Assembly (NCBI GenBank): GCA_029250885.1
Contig: JAQXEK010000036.1
Span: 47,322-111,321, forward strand
From: Planctomycetota bacterium
Lineage (GTDB): Bacteria; Planctomycetota; UBA1135; GCA-002686595
Length of the DNA stretch: 64,000 nt
Reading direction: 5' to 3'
Of the stretch, positions 37,037-46,917 are shown in pieces (position 1 is the stretch's first letter; each line of letters starts with the position of its first letter). The notes beneath the pieces were generated by a model. It ran no database searches, was not told the origin of the DNA, and saw nothing but the letters and a program-made list of their open reading frames with translations. The translations under genes were made by a program, and so were the position numbers.

Positions 37037-39277
37037 CTACTGCCCCATAGCGCTAATCGGCATGGCCAGGCCATTGGTGAAGGCCAGTCCACCGGGAAGT
37101 GCGCCGGTGGGCCCGACGGCCTGCCAATAGACCGTGATACCGACGATGCTCTGGACAAATGGCATGCGCAGGCGGTGCGTACCGTTTCCGGCCCCATCGA
37201 TGGGTACGGTGGTCTGGTAGGCGAGCGGCAGGTTGATCAGCAGGTTGCCTCCGGCGACGGCCAGGCCCCCGGGGATCTGGTGGACCGACGCACCGAGGAT
37301 GGCGGAGTTCGCGCCGGTGAATCCCGTAATGTCCAAGTCGATAGTAGCCCCAATCGCAGGCGCTGCATCGCTCGAGAGTCCGCCGATGTTTGCGCCACCA
37401 AGGCCATTGCCAAACTCGGTGGAGAAGCTCGTGCCCGGCAGGTAGAAGATCGGGTTGGAGTAGCTGGCCGCACTGCCTGCGATGGCGTAGGCCCTAGACC
37501 AGGAGTTCTTGCCCAGAGCGGGTATGTAGGTCGAGGTGAAGACACCTTGGCCTGTGAGGGGCCCACTGCTGGCGTGGACCGCTTCTTGAACTCCGTCGGA
37601 GCCGGTAAAGAAGGTGACCGTGCCCGTGTCGCCACCGAAATTGTAGTGGGCCTCAAGGGTCACGACGGTGGACTGTTGGGCGGGGCTCAGGGTCTGCAGG
37701 GAGCCCATCTCCAGAGCATCGCCGGTGATCAGTGCCTCGTGAACTAGGACGTGGTCCCGGGACAGGAAGACGCGGCCTTCGCGGATAGCCTTCTGCACCG
37801 TTCCTGGCGCAAAGGGCTCGGTCGGGCGTAGGACTACCTGGTTCGCGCCAAAGGCAAAGGCCTCGTCGTGGGTGTCACTGCCGGAGTAGCCATAGAGAAT
37901 GCGCCCGTCCTCGAGCCAGTTGATCCAGGCTCCGACGTCGCCACCTTGGCCGGTCACGGAAGCGCCGTTCCAGATCTCGACCCCGTGCATATCGTTGTTC
38001 TCGATGCCGCGTAGGCCAGCGACACTGTTCCAACCGAAGCTGGAGCCCGTGGGGTGGTTGACAATGGGGTAGCCGCCCTCATTACGGATCTTGTTGATGT
38101 TGCCGGCATAGCCTTCAAGCTCGTCCGTGAAGGGACCGTCGCAGAAGCCCCAAAATTCTTGGCTGCCGCCATGCTTCCAGGTGCTGATGCCGTGGGCGCC
38201 CATGTGGTTGGAGGTGGTTCCGCCTAAGCAGATCGCATCACCAAGGTCGCTGCCGCTCTGGGCACCGGACTCGTCGCTGGACAGTTCCGTGTCGGGAATG
38301 ACTAAGAAGGACGAGTCCGTGAGCGCCGAGCACTCCGCCGCGATGGTGTTGTACTCGTTTGCGCTATCCATGCAATAGCTATGGTCGGTGGCCGTGTACC
38401 AGTCCAAGCCGAGGGCTGTGTACTGGCTCTTGAGCTGGGCGTAGGTGAACGAGCCCGAGAGCTGGAAGGACTCTGCACCGCAGTTGCCAAAGGGGGCACA
38501 GGCGCCGGCTGCCTCTCCGTGGCAGGAGTGCACGTGCAGGTCGCCGCCGTGAATGTGGGTAGTGGTCGCGGCGATGGCACCGCCCCGGGTGCGGTCTAAG
38601 GTCGCGGGCGCCACGAGAGCAGGCTTGAGGCGCGTGACTGCGGCAGTGGTGGCTGCTGTCTGTAGGGTGCCCGCGCTGTCGCGGTAGTCCACTTCGATCG
38701 CAACGATGCGCTCGGTTCCCGCGGGGTCCGCAGGAAAGAAGAGCTGGTCCAGCTCATAGCGAAAGTCGATGGCAAGCACGGGCTGCTCGAGCCCGTCGTC
38801 CCAGTCACTGCGCAGTTCGGCCAGGGACGCCCTGATGCTGCGCATGTTCGCAGTGACCTCGGCACCGGTGAACTCGGGCGCGTCAAGGGGCGCAAAGACC
38901 CGGTCCCTGCCCATCTCGGTCACTGAGTGGGGCAAGCGCTCGACGCGCGCGGCGAGCTCCCCAAAGCGACTGTCCCCAAGCAAGTCTACGTCCAGGGCCC
39001 TGGACTCGACCACGATTCCATCCAAAGCGACCCGTAGCTCGAGTAGCTCTACACGGTCCGCATCCACCTTTGGGTTACCGGGGTTGTAGACGAGGACTTG
39101 ACCATCCACGGGTACCAGATTGCGGGCTGCCGTCAACATGTGGGGGACGAGCAGGACACCATCCTTTCCCGAGGCGACAGGGGCGCTCGCTGGAGCGCTG
39201 TCAGTGTTTGGTGTGAAGGCAACGAAACACAGCGCGATGCCGCCGGCGAGAACTCGAAGGGAGGAGATGGGGTGCAT
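37037..39277 (-). CDS. Exported PHP-domain protein with C-terminal surface module
   Basis: 746 residues with a signal peptide (about 1-25). The middle has the metal-binding start of a PHP (CehA/McbA-like) domain, GGDLHVHSCHG, and WYTATDHSYCMDS, followed by IPDTELSSDESG and, later, GSDTHDEAF with NHPTG. PHP enzymes are metal-dependent phosphoesterases or hydrolases. The last ~110 residues are a beta-rich module ending VGITVYWQAVGPTGALPGG and AFTNGLAMPI. It resembles the end of the di-heme peroxidase at 51497 and may anchor or sort the protein to the cell surface. The substrate is unknown. Upstream is an acyl-CoA ligase gene in the opposite direction. Confidence 0.8.
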   Translation of the reverse strand: MHPISSLRVLAGGIALCFVAFTPNTDSAPASAPVASGKDGVLLVPHMLTAARNLVPVDGQVLVYNPGNPKVDADRVELLELRVALDGIVVESRALDVDLLGDSRFGELAARVERLPHSVTEMGRDRVFAPLDAPEFTGAEVTANMRSIRASLAELRSDWDDGLEQPVLAIDFRYELDQLFFPADPAGTERIVAIEVDYRDSAGTLQTAATTAAVTRLKPALVAPATLDRTRGGAIAATTTHIHGGDLHVHSCHGEAAGACAPFGNCGAESFQLSGSFTYAQLKSQYTALGLDWYTATDHSYCMDSANEYNTIAAECSALTDSSFLVIPDTELSSDESGAQSGSDLGDAICLGGTTSNHMGAHGISTWKHGGSQEFWGFCDGPFTDELEGYAGNINKIRNEGGYPIVNHPTGSSFGWNSVAGLRGIENNDMHGVEIWNGASVTGQGGDVGAWINWLEDGRILYGYSGSDTHDEAFAFGANQVVLRPTEPFAPGTVQKAIREGRVFLSRDHVLVHEALITGDALEMGSLQTLSPAQQSTVVTLEAHYNFGGDTGTVTFFTGSDGVQEAVHASSGPLTGQGVFTSTYIPALGKNSWSRAYAIAGSAASYSNPIFYLPGTSFSTEFGNGLGGANIGGLSSDAAPAIGATIDLDITGFTGANSAILGASVHQIPGGLAVAGGNLLINLPLAYQTTVPIDGAGNGTHRLRMPFVQSIVGITVYWQAVGPTGALPGGLAFTNGLAMPISAMGQ

Positions 39278-39461
39278 GGCCTAAACCTGGGAAAGATGCG
39301 TGAAGGGGTCGTGGATTGGGCCTGTTCATTAGAAACCATTTGCACCAGAAGTGCCTTATCCTTTTGCTAGGTAGAGCGCTGAGCACCACGGGAGGCCCCC
39401 CTAGGGCCTTTGCTCTGCCGAATCGGCCGCAAATCAACACTCCCACCCACAAGTAGGATTT

Positions 39462-41165
39462 ATGGAATCAAGAGTCTGGCATAAGCAATATGACGAAGGC
39501 GTCCCCATCGATATCGACTTCGAGGACGTGACGATTCCAGAGTTTCTCGATCGGACTGCCGAAAAATTTGGGCACCGCCCGGCCATGTTCTTCATGAACA
39601 AGGAGATCTCTTATAAGGAGTTTGCCCAGCACGTCAACGACATGGCGGTCTCCCTGCAGGGGCTTGGTGTAAAGGAGGGCTCGCGCGTTGCGATTCAGAT
39701 GCCCAACATGCCACCTACGGTGATTGCCTACTACGCCGCTATGAAGCTTGGGGCCGAGGTCGTACTCACTAACCCCCTGTACACCCCGCGTGAGATCGAG
39801 CATCAATGGAATGATGCGGATTGCGAGTTTGCCTTCGTGGCGGACTTCATCTTTGATCAGACCATCTCGGGCATGCGCGACAAGGTTGGGATCAAGCACT
39901 ACATCATTGCGGGCATAGCGGACTACCTAGGCTTCCCGCTCAACTTCTTGGCTCCTATAAAACTTAAGAAGCAGTCTCCACCCCTGACGGCCAAGGTGCC
40001 AGAGTCGAATACCGTCCACGACTTTAAGAAGCTGATCAAGCGGGCCTCGGGCTCGGTCGCCACGGTCAAGCGCGACATGGAGTCTGTTGCCGTCCTTCAA
40101 TACACCGGCGGCACCACCGGCGTGTCTAAGGGCGCGACCCTGACTCACCGCAACCTAAGCTGCAACATCCAGCAGATCGACAACTGGTTTGTGGGCAACG
40201 AGCACGGCAACGAGGTCATCCTCACGGCCCTGCCGATCTTCCACGTCTTCGGCATGACCGCCTGCATGAACTGGAGCGTCTACTCCGGCGCAGCCATGGC
40301 CATTGTGCCCAATCCCCGGGACTTCAAGGCCCTGGTGGGAGTCACAGTGAAGCGCAAGGTCACCCTGTTCCTGGCAGTCCCCGCGATCTTTAACGCACTG
40401 AACCACTACCCGGACATCGAGAACCACGACCTGTCCTCGGTCAAGTTCTGCTTCTCCGGCTCGGCGCCCCTGCCCATCGACACCATGGAGCAGTTCACCA
40501 AGCTCACGGGCAGCGTGATCGTCGAGGGCTTCGGCATGAGCGAGACCTCCCCCGGAACCCACGTCTCGCCTCTCGGCGGGACCTTCAAACCCGGCAGCGT
40601 GGGCATCCCTGTCTCCAACACAGACTCGCGCATCGTGGGAATCGACGATCCTACGGTCGAGATGCCGGTGGGGGAAGAGGGCGAGCTCGTCGTGCGCGGG
40701 CCCCAGGTCATGCGCGGCTACTGGGGCCGAGATGACGAGACCGAGAAGACGATCATCAATGGTTGGCTCCACACCGGCGACCTGGCCACCATGGACAAGG
40801 ACGGCTACTTCTACATTGTCGGCCGCAAGAAGGACATGATCAACGCCTCGGGCTTTAAGGTCTTCCCCGACGAGGTCGACAAGGTGCTCTCCAGCCACGA
40901 GAAAATCCTAGAAGCTGCCACCATCGGAGTCCCTGACGACTGTCGCACGGAGACCGTCAAGTCTTTCATCGTTTTGAATCCAGGTGAGACCATGACCCGG
41001 GACGACGTCCGTAGCTTCTGCGACGGCCTGCTCGCTCCCTACAAGATTCCCTACGAGGTCGAGTTTATCGACGAGATCCCGAAGAGCACGGTCATGAAGG
41101 TCCTGCGCCGCGAGCTCCGGGACATGGAGATTGAACGCCGCAAGAAGACCGAGCCGGCCTCCTAA
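39462..41165 (+). CDS. Long-chain fatty acid-CoA ligase (FadD-like)
   Basis: A 567-residue ANL-superfamily enzyme with the P-loop-like motif YTGGTTGVSKGATLTH, the A5 motif GFGMSETSPGTH, and GWLHTGDLATMDKDGYFYIVGRKKDMI, which includes the FACS signature region. The catalytic Lys is in PKSTVMKVLRREL. It makes acyl-CoA from fatty acid, CoA and ATP in the cytoplasm. It is followed after 3 bases by a fluoride-channel gene. It is separate from the ole cluster, so it could supply acyl-CoA to OleA, but that is only possible, not shown. A short AGGATTT ahead of the ATG gives a fair ribosome-binding site. Confidence 0.93.
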   Translation: MESRVWHKQYDEGVPIDIDFEDVTIPEFLDRTAEKFGHRPAMFFMNKEISYKEFAQHVNDMAVSLQGLGVKEGSRVAIQMPNMPPTVIAYYAAMKLGAEVVLTNPLYTPREIEHQWNDADCEFAFVADFIFDQTISGMRDKVGIKHYIIAGIADYLGFPLNFLAPIKLKKQSPPLTAKVPESNTVHDFKKLIKRASGSVATVKRDMESVAVLQYTGGTTGVSKGATLTHRNLSCNIQQIDNWFVGNEHGNEVILTALPIFHVFGMTACMNWSVYSGAAMAIVPNPRDFKALVGVTVKRKVTLFLAVPAIFNALNHYPDIENHDLSSVKFCFSGSAPLPIDTMEQFTKLTGSVIVEGFGMSETSPGTHVSPLGGTFKPGSVGIPVSNTDSRIVGIDDPTVEMPVGEEGELVVRGPQVMRGYWGRDDETEKTIINGWLHTGDLATMDKDGYFYIVGRKKDMINASGFKVFPDEVDKVLSSHEKILEAATIGVPDDCRTETVKSFIVLNPGETMTRDDVRSFCDGLLAPYKIPYEVEFIDEIPKSTVMKVLRRELRDMEIERRKKTEPAS

Positions 41166-41168
41166 GAG

Positions 41169-41540
41169 ATGACTCCAATCCTCTACGTCGGCGCCGGTGG
41201 ATTCGTGGGAGCCGTCCTGCGCTACGGCGCCGGTTTGGCCCTGTCGGGGCGAATGGGTGCATTCCCCCTGGGCACCTTGCTCGTAAACGCAGTTGGCTGC
41301 TTCGCCATGGGAGCCTTAGTCGCTTGGCTCGAACTCCAGGATGAGCTACCCGAGCACCTGCGACTCGCCTTGGGCGTCGGGTTACTCGGAGCCTTGACGA
41401 CCTTCTCGGCCTTTGGCAATGAGACGCTAGAGCTTATGCGAGACGGAGCATTGCGCCTCGCGTTCCTAAGCGTCGTGCTGAACGTTGGTGTAGGGCTTGG
41501 CGCCGTTTGGCTGGGCCGACTGATGTTGACGCCCGCTTGA
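41169..41540 (+). CDS. crcB: Fluoride exporter (Fluc/CrcB)
   Basis: 123 residues with four hydrophobic helices. The signatures GTLLVNAVGCFAMG and GLLGALTTFSAFGNE are those of the Fluc family, including the Asn and Phe residues of the ion pathway, with an N-terminal VGAVLRYG. It forms dual-topology dimers that let fluoride leave the cell. It begins 3 bases after the ligase gene, so it is co-transcribed with it; there is no room for a fluoride riboswitch directly ahead of it. The link with a fatty-acid ligase looks fortuitous. Confidence 0.93.
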   Translation: MTPILYVGAGGFVGAVLRYGAGLALSGRMGAFPLGTLLVNAVGCFAMGALVAWLELQDELPEHLRLALGVGLLGALTTFSAFGNETLELMRDGALRLAFLSVVLNVGVGLGAVWLGRLMLTPA

Positions 41541-41578
41541 GGCGATACTGTCGATAGGCTAAACGGCGCCCGCCTAGA

Positions 41579-43198
41579 CTACTGCTCTTTATAGACCGGG
41601 TCCGGGGCGCCCAAGGTGAGCGCAGTTTCGTGCCCCAAGTGAATGTCGAAGCCGCGCGGGCCTTCGACGACCTTGCCCGTGACGAAAAGATAGTTTTGCA
41701 CGCCGATGGCGTTACGGTCTTTTAGATTCAAGTGCGCGAGCTTTGGGCGCAGCTCGGCCGAGATCTTGGCCCGGAAGGCGCGCTGGCCTTGGCCCGTGCG
41801 GAATAGCAGGGTCAGGGAGCCATCGTCCTCTTCGAAGCTGCGGTCCACGGCGCCGAAGACGGACTTCGGGTAGTCCGTAAACTTGCCCGCTTCCATGGCG
41901 GCGGCCAGTTGTTCTTCGCTCTCCGCATCAATAAAGGTCTCCGGGGAGCCCCCGGCACGGTTGCGGAACTCTTGAATGGCGTCTCCGCGGGCGCGCCACC
42001 AAGGTAGCGCGGCGTCGTAGTCGCGCTTGTTCCAAGGCTCGCTCTCGCTGGCTGGCTTGTTGACTTCGGGGTTCCAGATTCCAAGCTGGTTCTCTTGGGC
42101 TTCGGCCTCGGCGGCCAGGAAGGCCTTGTCACAGATGCGACTGTAGCCGTACTTTGTGAAGTAGGGGCTCCAGCCCTCTTCGACTAGCTTCAGGTTGAAG
42201 TCTGTGCCGTCCGGAAGGACCACGTGGCACAGCAGGCGCCCGTAGACATCGAAGGCCTCTTCGCCGGCGGGAAAGATCACACCAACCTGGATCACGCCGT
42301 CTTCGCCAGCGAGCCCATTGAAAAAGTCGATGGCCCACAGCTTGGTCTCTTCGCCAAACAGGGTCTCGGGCTTAGCGGGATCGAAGGCCCTGCCTGAGAG
42401 CTTCTCTTCCGTGTCTACGGACAGCAAGCGGAGCTTCTGCTTCTCGCCATTGCGCATGATGTGGATGGTGTCGCCGTCCACAACCTTGACGACGTCAAAG
42501 AGCTCCTTCGGCTTGCCTGGAAACCAGTCGTTCTTTGGCGCTGACTCCTCTTCGAGGGTCTGCTCAAGGCGCTCTTGCACGCTGGCGAGGGCCTGCTCCA
42601 CACCTGCCATCTTCTGCTCCAGCGACGGTACGAGGACCTGCCACGCGTCTTCGCCAGCCTCGGAGATCTTGGCCAGCTTGGTCGTCACGAGCGAGCGCTT
42701 GGCCTCGAGCGCAGCCAAACTGAAGCCAACCGTTATCTGGGCTTCATCGGAAGCGCTGGCCAGGCTCTCCCTAAGTGCAGCGATCTTTGCGTCCGCGTTG
42801 GCGAGCTGGGATTCGGTTTCGCTCACGAAGTCCGCGCGCGTTCCGGCGAAGAGCTTTTCGGCCGCGCTAGATGCCGCGTCTAAGACCTCGCCGATGGACT
42901 CCATGGCGCTGTCGCGGGCGGCTTCGATCTCTGCAGCGTTCTCCCCGTGGGCCGCCTTGGCCGCTTTGACGCCGGCTTCCAGGCTGTCGGCGATGGCAGC
43001 TCCTTCGGCCTTGGCAAGCTCTGCGGCCTGCTGGGCCGCATTGATGGCCGTCTGCTTGGTCTCGGAATCCCCACAGCTTGCTGTGAGCGCCATCGTGATG
43101 GCGAGTCCAAGGGCGACGGCGTGATTCCCAAAGGCGCTGCGGGCCAGAATGGGGGCGTTAATGTGCTGGTTCAGGTCGTCGATTTGCGACATGTTCAT
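41579..43198 (-). CDS. Lipoprotein with coiled coil and staphylococcal-nuclease domain
   Basis: 539 residues. After an N-terminal stretch of 27 polar residues comes a hydrophobic segment ending in a lipobox (LTASC, Cys42); the long n-region is unusual. Residues 45-215 are Ala/Glu-rich and strongly helical, probably a coiled coil. The nuclease (TNase) domain lies at about 228-365: VVKVVDGDTIHIMRNG, LRLLSVDTEE and DVYGRLLCHVVLPDG, followed by LVEEGWSPYF. The Arg of YGRLL fits a catalytic residue. The final ~170 residues are not recognised. It may degrade extracellular nucleic acid for nutrition; the coiled coil may tether it. Confidence 0.82.
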   Translation of the reverse strand: MNMSQIDDLNQHINAPILARSAFGNHAVALGLAITMALTASCGDSETKQTAINAAQQAAELAKAEGAAIADSLEAGVKAAKAAHGENAAEIEAARDSAMESIGEVLDAASSAAEKLFAGTRADFVSETESQLANADAKIAALRESLASASDEAQITVGFSLAALEAKRSLVTTKLAKISEAGEDAWQVLVPSLEQKMAGVEQALASVQERLEQTLEEESAPKNDWFPGKPKELFDVVKVVDGDTIHIMRNGEKQKLRLLSVDTEEKLSGRAFDPAKPETLFGEETKLWAIDFFNGLAGEDGVIQVGVIFPAGEEAFDVYGRLLCHVVLPDGTDFNLKLVEEGWSPYFTKYGYSRICDKAFLAAEAEAQENQLGIWNPEVNKPASESEPWNKRDYDAALPWWRARGDAIQEFRNRAGGSPETFIDAESEEQLAAAMEAGKFTDYPKSVFGAVDRSFEEDDGSLTLLFRTGQGQRAFRAKISAELRPKLAHLNLKDRNAIGVQNYLFVTGKVVEGPRGFDIHLGHETALTLGAPDPVYKEQ

Positions 43199-43423
43199 TC
43201 TCCTCGTGGTCTCTACTCGGTGGCTCGTTCCTGAGGAAGAGCGCGGGGGCTTCCCGGTCGGGTTGCGGGCCTCATCCTAACTGTCGGCAGGCGGGGTCGA
43301 AGGTCTTGGGCCGGACTTCATCCTTTCTTCATGGATTTTTGCCTTCGCAAATAGCGTTGAGTCCAGAGTTCGGCCCCTCAGGGGCGGAAAGCGGGGGTGC
43401 AGATTGGTTAGGATAGGGGCGCT

Positions 43424-45361
43424 ATGAGCTCTGGAATTACAAAAGATGTCGATCCCCAGCCCGGGGATCAGGATGACGACCGCAACGGCAATGCGGAGGT
43501 CCTGACCACCGCAGGCTCTCCGCCCGAGAGCGAACAGAGCGACGCGGATCCGAGGTCTGTGGTCAGCGATGCCCTAGAGGCCGCCGATGGAGAGCCGATC
43601 GCGGGACGCCTGCTGCGCGGCAACTCCGTCTCGCCGGGGCTCGTGATTGGCCGCGCCCACCGCAAGGATCACGACCTCTCAATTATCGAAGAGGGCCGCG
43701 TGGCCATCGAGGACGTGGACAACGAGCTCAACCGCTTTCGGTCTGCCCTGGAGGCATCGAAGAAGCAGATTGGCAACCTCAAGACCCGGCTATCGGGGCA
43801 GGTGGCGGCCAACGATGCGCGCATCCTGGACACGCATCTCGCTTATCTAAAGGACTCGGTATTTATTGCGGATGTGGAGCAGCTGATCCTGGTCGAGCAG
43901 CTGCGGCTGGACGCCGCGATCGCCAAGGTGATCGGCGACTTCGACCGTATTTTTCGCCTTGTCGAGAGCGACACTCTTCGCCAGAGCGCCGTGGACCTGA
44001 GGGACGTCGGGATCCGCGTGTTGCGAAACATTGAAGAGGGAAACTCGCCCGCGCCCGTCGAGATCAATCCCGAGCGCTATATTCTCGTGGCGCGCGAGCT
44101 CTCCATTGTGGACATGTTCGATCTGAACAACGAGCACGTCCTAGGCATTGTGACCGAGGGCGGTGGGCTCACCAGCCACGCGGCGATCTTCGCCCGGTCC
44201 ATGCGTATTCCGACCATCACCGGTATCGACAACCTGCTGGACACGGTGCAAGAGGGTGATTACCTGATCCTCGATTCTGCCGAGGGACACCTGCGCGTCA
44301 ACCCTGGAGAGCTTGCCCGGGCCCAGTACACGCGCACCGAGGATTCCGTGGAGATTTCCGGCGAGGCGCTCGAGTCGAAGCCCGCTGAACCGTGCATTGA
44401 ACTACCCGTTCGAACTAGTGATGGCGTCGAGGTCGAGATTGCTGCAATCGCCGGAAACCTAGCCGAAGTCGACCGTTCCGCCGATGTGGGGCTCCCCGGA
44501 GTTGGGCTCTATCGGACCGAGCTGCTCTATCTTCTAGACAAGGAGCAGCCGAGCCGCGATGCCCTGGTGGCGCACTACCGCGCCGTGGCCGAGAAGTCGG
44601 GGCCAGGCCCGATTATGCTGCGCCTCTTGTCCGCGAACTCTGGGCTCGGCCTGCGCTACCTCTACCCGGAGCGCGAGGCCAACCCTCACCTTGGTCGCGT
44701 GGGGATCCGGATCTTGCTGCACCAGGAGGCGGTGCTGCGGCGCCAGCTCCAGGCTATGCTGCTGGCCATTCCCGACCGAGAGCTTGAGATCGCGCTTCCG
44801 TTTGTTACAGACTGCGGCGAGCTGCGCAGGGCTAAGGAGCTGCTGTTCGAAGAGCGCCTAGAGCTACGCAAGTCCAATGAGCCCTTCCACGAGGAGCCGA
44901 AGATCGGTGTTGTAGTGCAGACCCCTGCTTCGGTCTTTGGCCTTGCGGACCTCGCTCGTGAAGCGGACTTCTTGACGATCAACCTGGACTCGCTACTGCA
45001 GGGACTGCTGGCCGCGGATCGAGACACCGGCGAGTTGGCTGAGTACTTCGAGACCATGCACCCCTTCGTGCTGCGCATGCTCAAGGACGTGGTGCGCGAG
45101 GCGTCCGAAGCCGCGAAGCCCCTGAGCATCTTTGGCGTCTCCGCTGCAGATGTGGCCAACCTGCCTCTGCTCTTTGGAATCGGCCTGAGGCGCTTCCTTG
45201 TGCCTGCGCGCAAGGCAATCCGATTTGGCGACGCGGTCCGGTGTCTAGACTCGGCCGCAGCCGCCAGGGCCGCTCGGGTCGCGGCCGCAAGCTCATGCCT
45301 GGGCGAGGCCCAATCGGCGATTGGGCAGTACCAGCACGGCTACGCTCGCCCCGGGAGCTGA
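43424..45361 (+). CDS. Enzyme I (PEP-phosphotransferase) homologue with degenerate catalytic site
   Basis: 645 residues with an acidic ~58-residue leader, then the Enzyme I layout. The swivelling His is kept (His252 in GGGLTSHAAIFAR). The C-terminal PEP-binding barrel keeps GVGLYRTELLYL and PEREANPHLGRVGIR, but key residues are lost. The Mg2+ ligands equal to E. coli Glu431 and Asp455 are Gln (VVVQTPAS) and Ser (NLDSLLQ), and the acid/base Cys502 is Phe (SIFGVSAAD). It is thus unlikely to autophosphorylate from PEP. No HPr or EII genes are near. It may be regulatory or use another partner, such as a nitrogen-PTS element. Confidence 0.82.
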   Translation: MSSGITKDVDPQPGDQDDDRNGNAEVLTTAGSPPESEQSDADPRSVVSDALEAADGEPIAGRLLRGNSVSPGLVIGRAHRKDHDLSIIEEGRVAIEDVDNELNRFRSALEASKKQIGNLKTRLSGQVAANDARILDTHLAYLKDSVFIADVEQLILVEQLRLDAAIAKVIGDFDRIFRLVESDTLRQSAVDLRDVGIRVLRNIEEGNSPAPVEINPERYILVARELSIVDMFDLNNEHVLGIVTEGGGLTSHAAIFARSMRIPTITGIDNLLDTVQEGDYLILDSAEGHLRVNPGELARAQYTRTEDSVEISGEALESKPAEPCIELPVRTSDGVEVEIAAIAGNLAEVDRSADVGLPGVGLYRTELLYLLDKEQPSRDALVAHYRAVAEKSGPGPIMLRLLSANSGLGLRYLYPEREANPHLGRVGIRILLHQEAVLRRQLQAMLLAIPDRELEIALPFVTDCGELRRAKELLFEERLELRKSNEPFHEEPKIGVVVQTPASVFGLADLAREADFLTINLDSLLQGLLAADRDTGELAEYFETMHPFVLRMLKDVVREASEAAKPLSIFGVSAADVANLPLLFGIGLRRFLVPARKAIRFGDAVRCLDSAAAARAARVAAASSCLGEAQSAIGQYQHGYARPGS

Positions 45362-45549
45362 GCCACGATTAGGGCTGAGATCAGGCGACAAGCTGGCTTG
45401 ATATCTGCTCATAGCTGAGAGCCCTCAATACTTGCGAGCCATTTTTGGGACTCGGACAGGAGTGCGTTAGGCGGAGCTTTAGGCATGGAATGAATCTTGG
45501 CGATACGAGCTAGGTTCGCCTAATCCTGCTCCAGCTCTCTCCAGTTTCC

Positions 45550-46917
45550 ATGCGCATCAGCCAACAGCTTACGCTCCTCGCACTCGTCCCCCTCATTGGC
45601 GTCTTAGCCCTAGGCAAGCTAGGCTCCGATGAAATGACGTCCATGGTCGATCGGATGGACCATGTCGTGGAAGGTGACTTTCGGCATGCTGTCCACGACG
45701 CGCCGCAGGTTCTCTCCACTCTCCAAGATTCTGTTGGGCTTCTGCTTAGTGGCGACCGGGACGCCTACCAGGCGTTCGTCGCCGAGCGCGAGGTTTTGAT
45801 GGAGGTGGACGCCGAGGCCTGGGATGAGTTTAGGGAGCGCAGCGCTGCCAACCTCACGCAGGTGGTCGAGCGCATCGGGAAGGGCGCCGAAGCCTTGCCC
45901 GAGCAGTACAGTGCGCTGCTACCAGAGTTCAAAACCAAGCTTGCGGTCTGGCTCAATCTACACGACCAGATTATGGATCGCGGCACTTTAGCGTCGGACC
46001 TCTCGATGGAATCAAGCGCTGCCTTCGGAGACATGCGGGATGTCATCGACCGCATGCAAGAGGCCCAAAGGGCCCCTATCGACACGCTCAAAGCTGACAT
46101 CCTTGTAAGCACCAATCGGGTCACCCAAAGTTCCGTAGCCGCCTCTAGACAGGCCGAGCAGAGCCGCAAGAGCTTCCTCTGGATCGTCGCGGGCATCTTC
46201 GGCCTCGTGGCTTCCGTCTTGTTCTTTTATATGCGCTGGGTCACTCGATCCTTAAAGAGTGCGGTGGGCATCGCCCAGGGGATAGCGGCCGGGAAGCCGA
46301 ACCAAGAGATCCCTCATCGTCATCGAGATGAGTTCGGTGAGTTGTTCGGCTCTTTCGATGCCATACAGGCAAAGATCCGCGAATCCAAGGCGGGCATTGA
46401 GCAGCATCCCCTTGCAGCCGAGCCCGAGGTTGCCCATGACCTCCAGGGACAGCAAGAGATAGAGCTGCAGGCAGGCTGGAAAGCGATGTCTAGGCAAACC
46501 ACTGCCCAGGCACCCCTAGTGGAGAGAGAAGCTCGCCTGATGCAGAGCTTGGAAGTCCGTGTAAACGAGATCCTGCTGGTGGCGGAAGCCGCCGTCACCG
46601 GTAACCCGCGGGGAGAGCACGAGTTTGAATGTGACCAGACGATCGATCGTCTTGGTGCGGAAATCGCTGGGCTGCTGTGCCAGTTACGCGGCAGCCTCAA
46701 CCGCATTGCAAACAGCGCTTCGGAACTGACTCAGCCTCCAGCTTCTCTACATGAGATCAGTGGAAAGATAAGGGGCCGCACCTAAGACACGGCGGACAAG
46801 GCGTGGACTGTCGCGGAGACGTCCAAGTCCGTGAGCCAGGACATCGACATGGTCGCCTGCGCGGCGAAAGACATGGAGACTTACTTAGGGAATGAGCTCT
46901 ACGACGGGCTGCCCTAG
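45550..46917 (+). pseudogene. Chemoreceptor (MCP)-like gene broken by a stop, lacking the signalling tip
   Basis: The frame opens at 45550 with a transmembrane helix (residues 8-25), a periplasmic four-helix-bundle-like sensor (about 30-200), a second helix (about 202-222) and a HAMP region (RWVTRSLKSAVGIAQGIAAG). It stops at TAA 46783-46785 (411 residues) inside the MCP helix. The same frame goes on for 43 codons, reading DTADKAWTVAETSKSVSQDI and then MVACAAKDMET, still in the MCP pattern, to TAG 46915-46917, which already overlaps the 3' end of thrB. The conserved hairpin tip needed for CheA contact is absent. It is probably a decayed receptor; a truncated functional sensor is less likely. 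Confidence 0.68.

Noticed and set aside
41166..41168. Fluoride riboswitch ahead of crcB
   Set aside because: Only 3 bases separate crcB from the ligase gene, so there is no leader to hold one.
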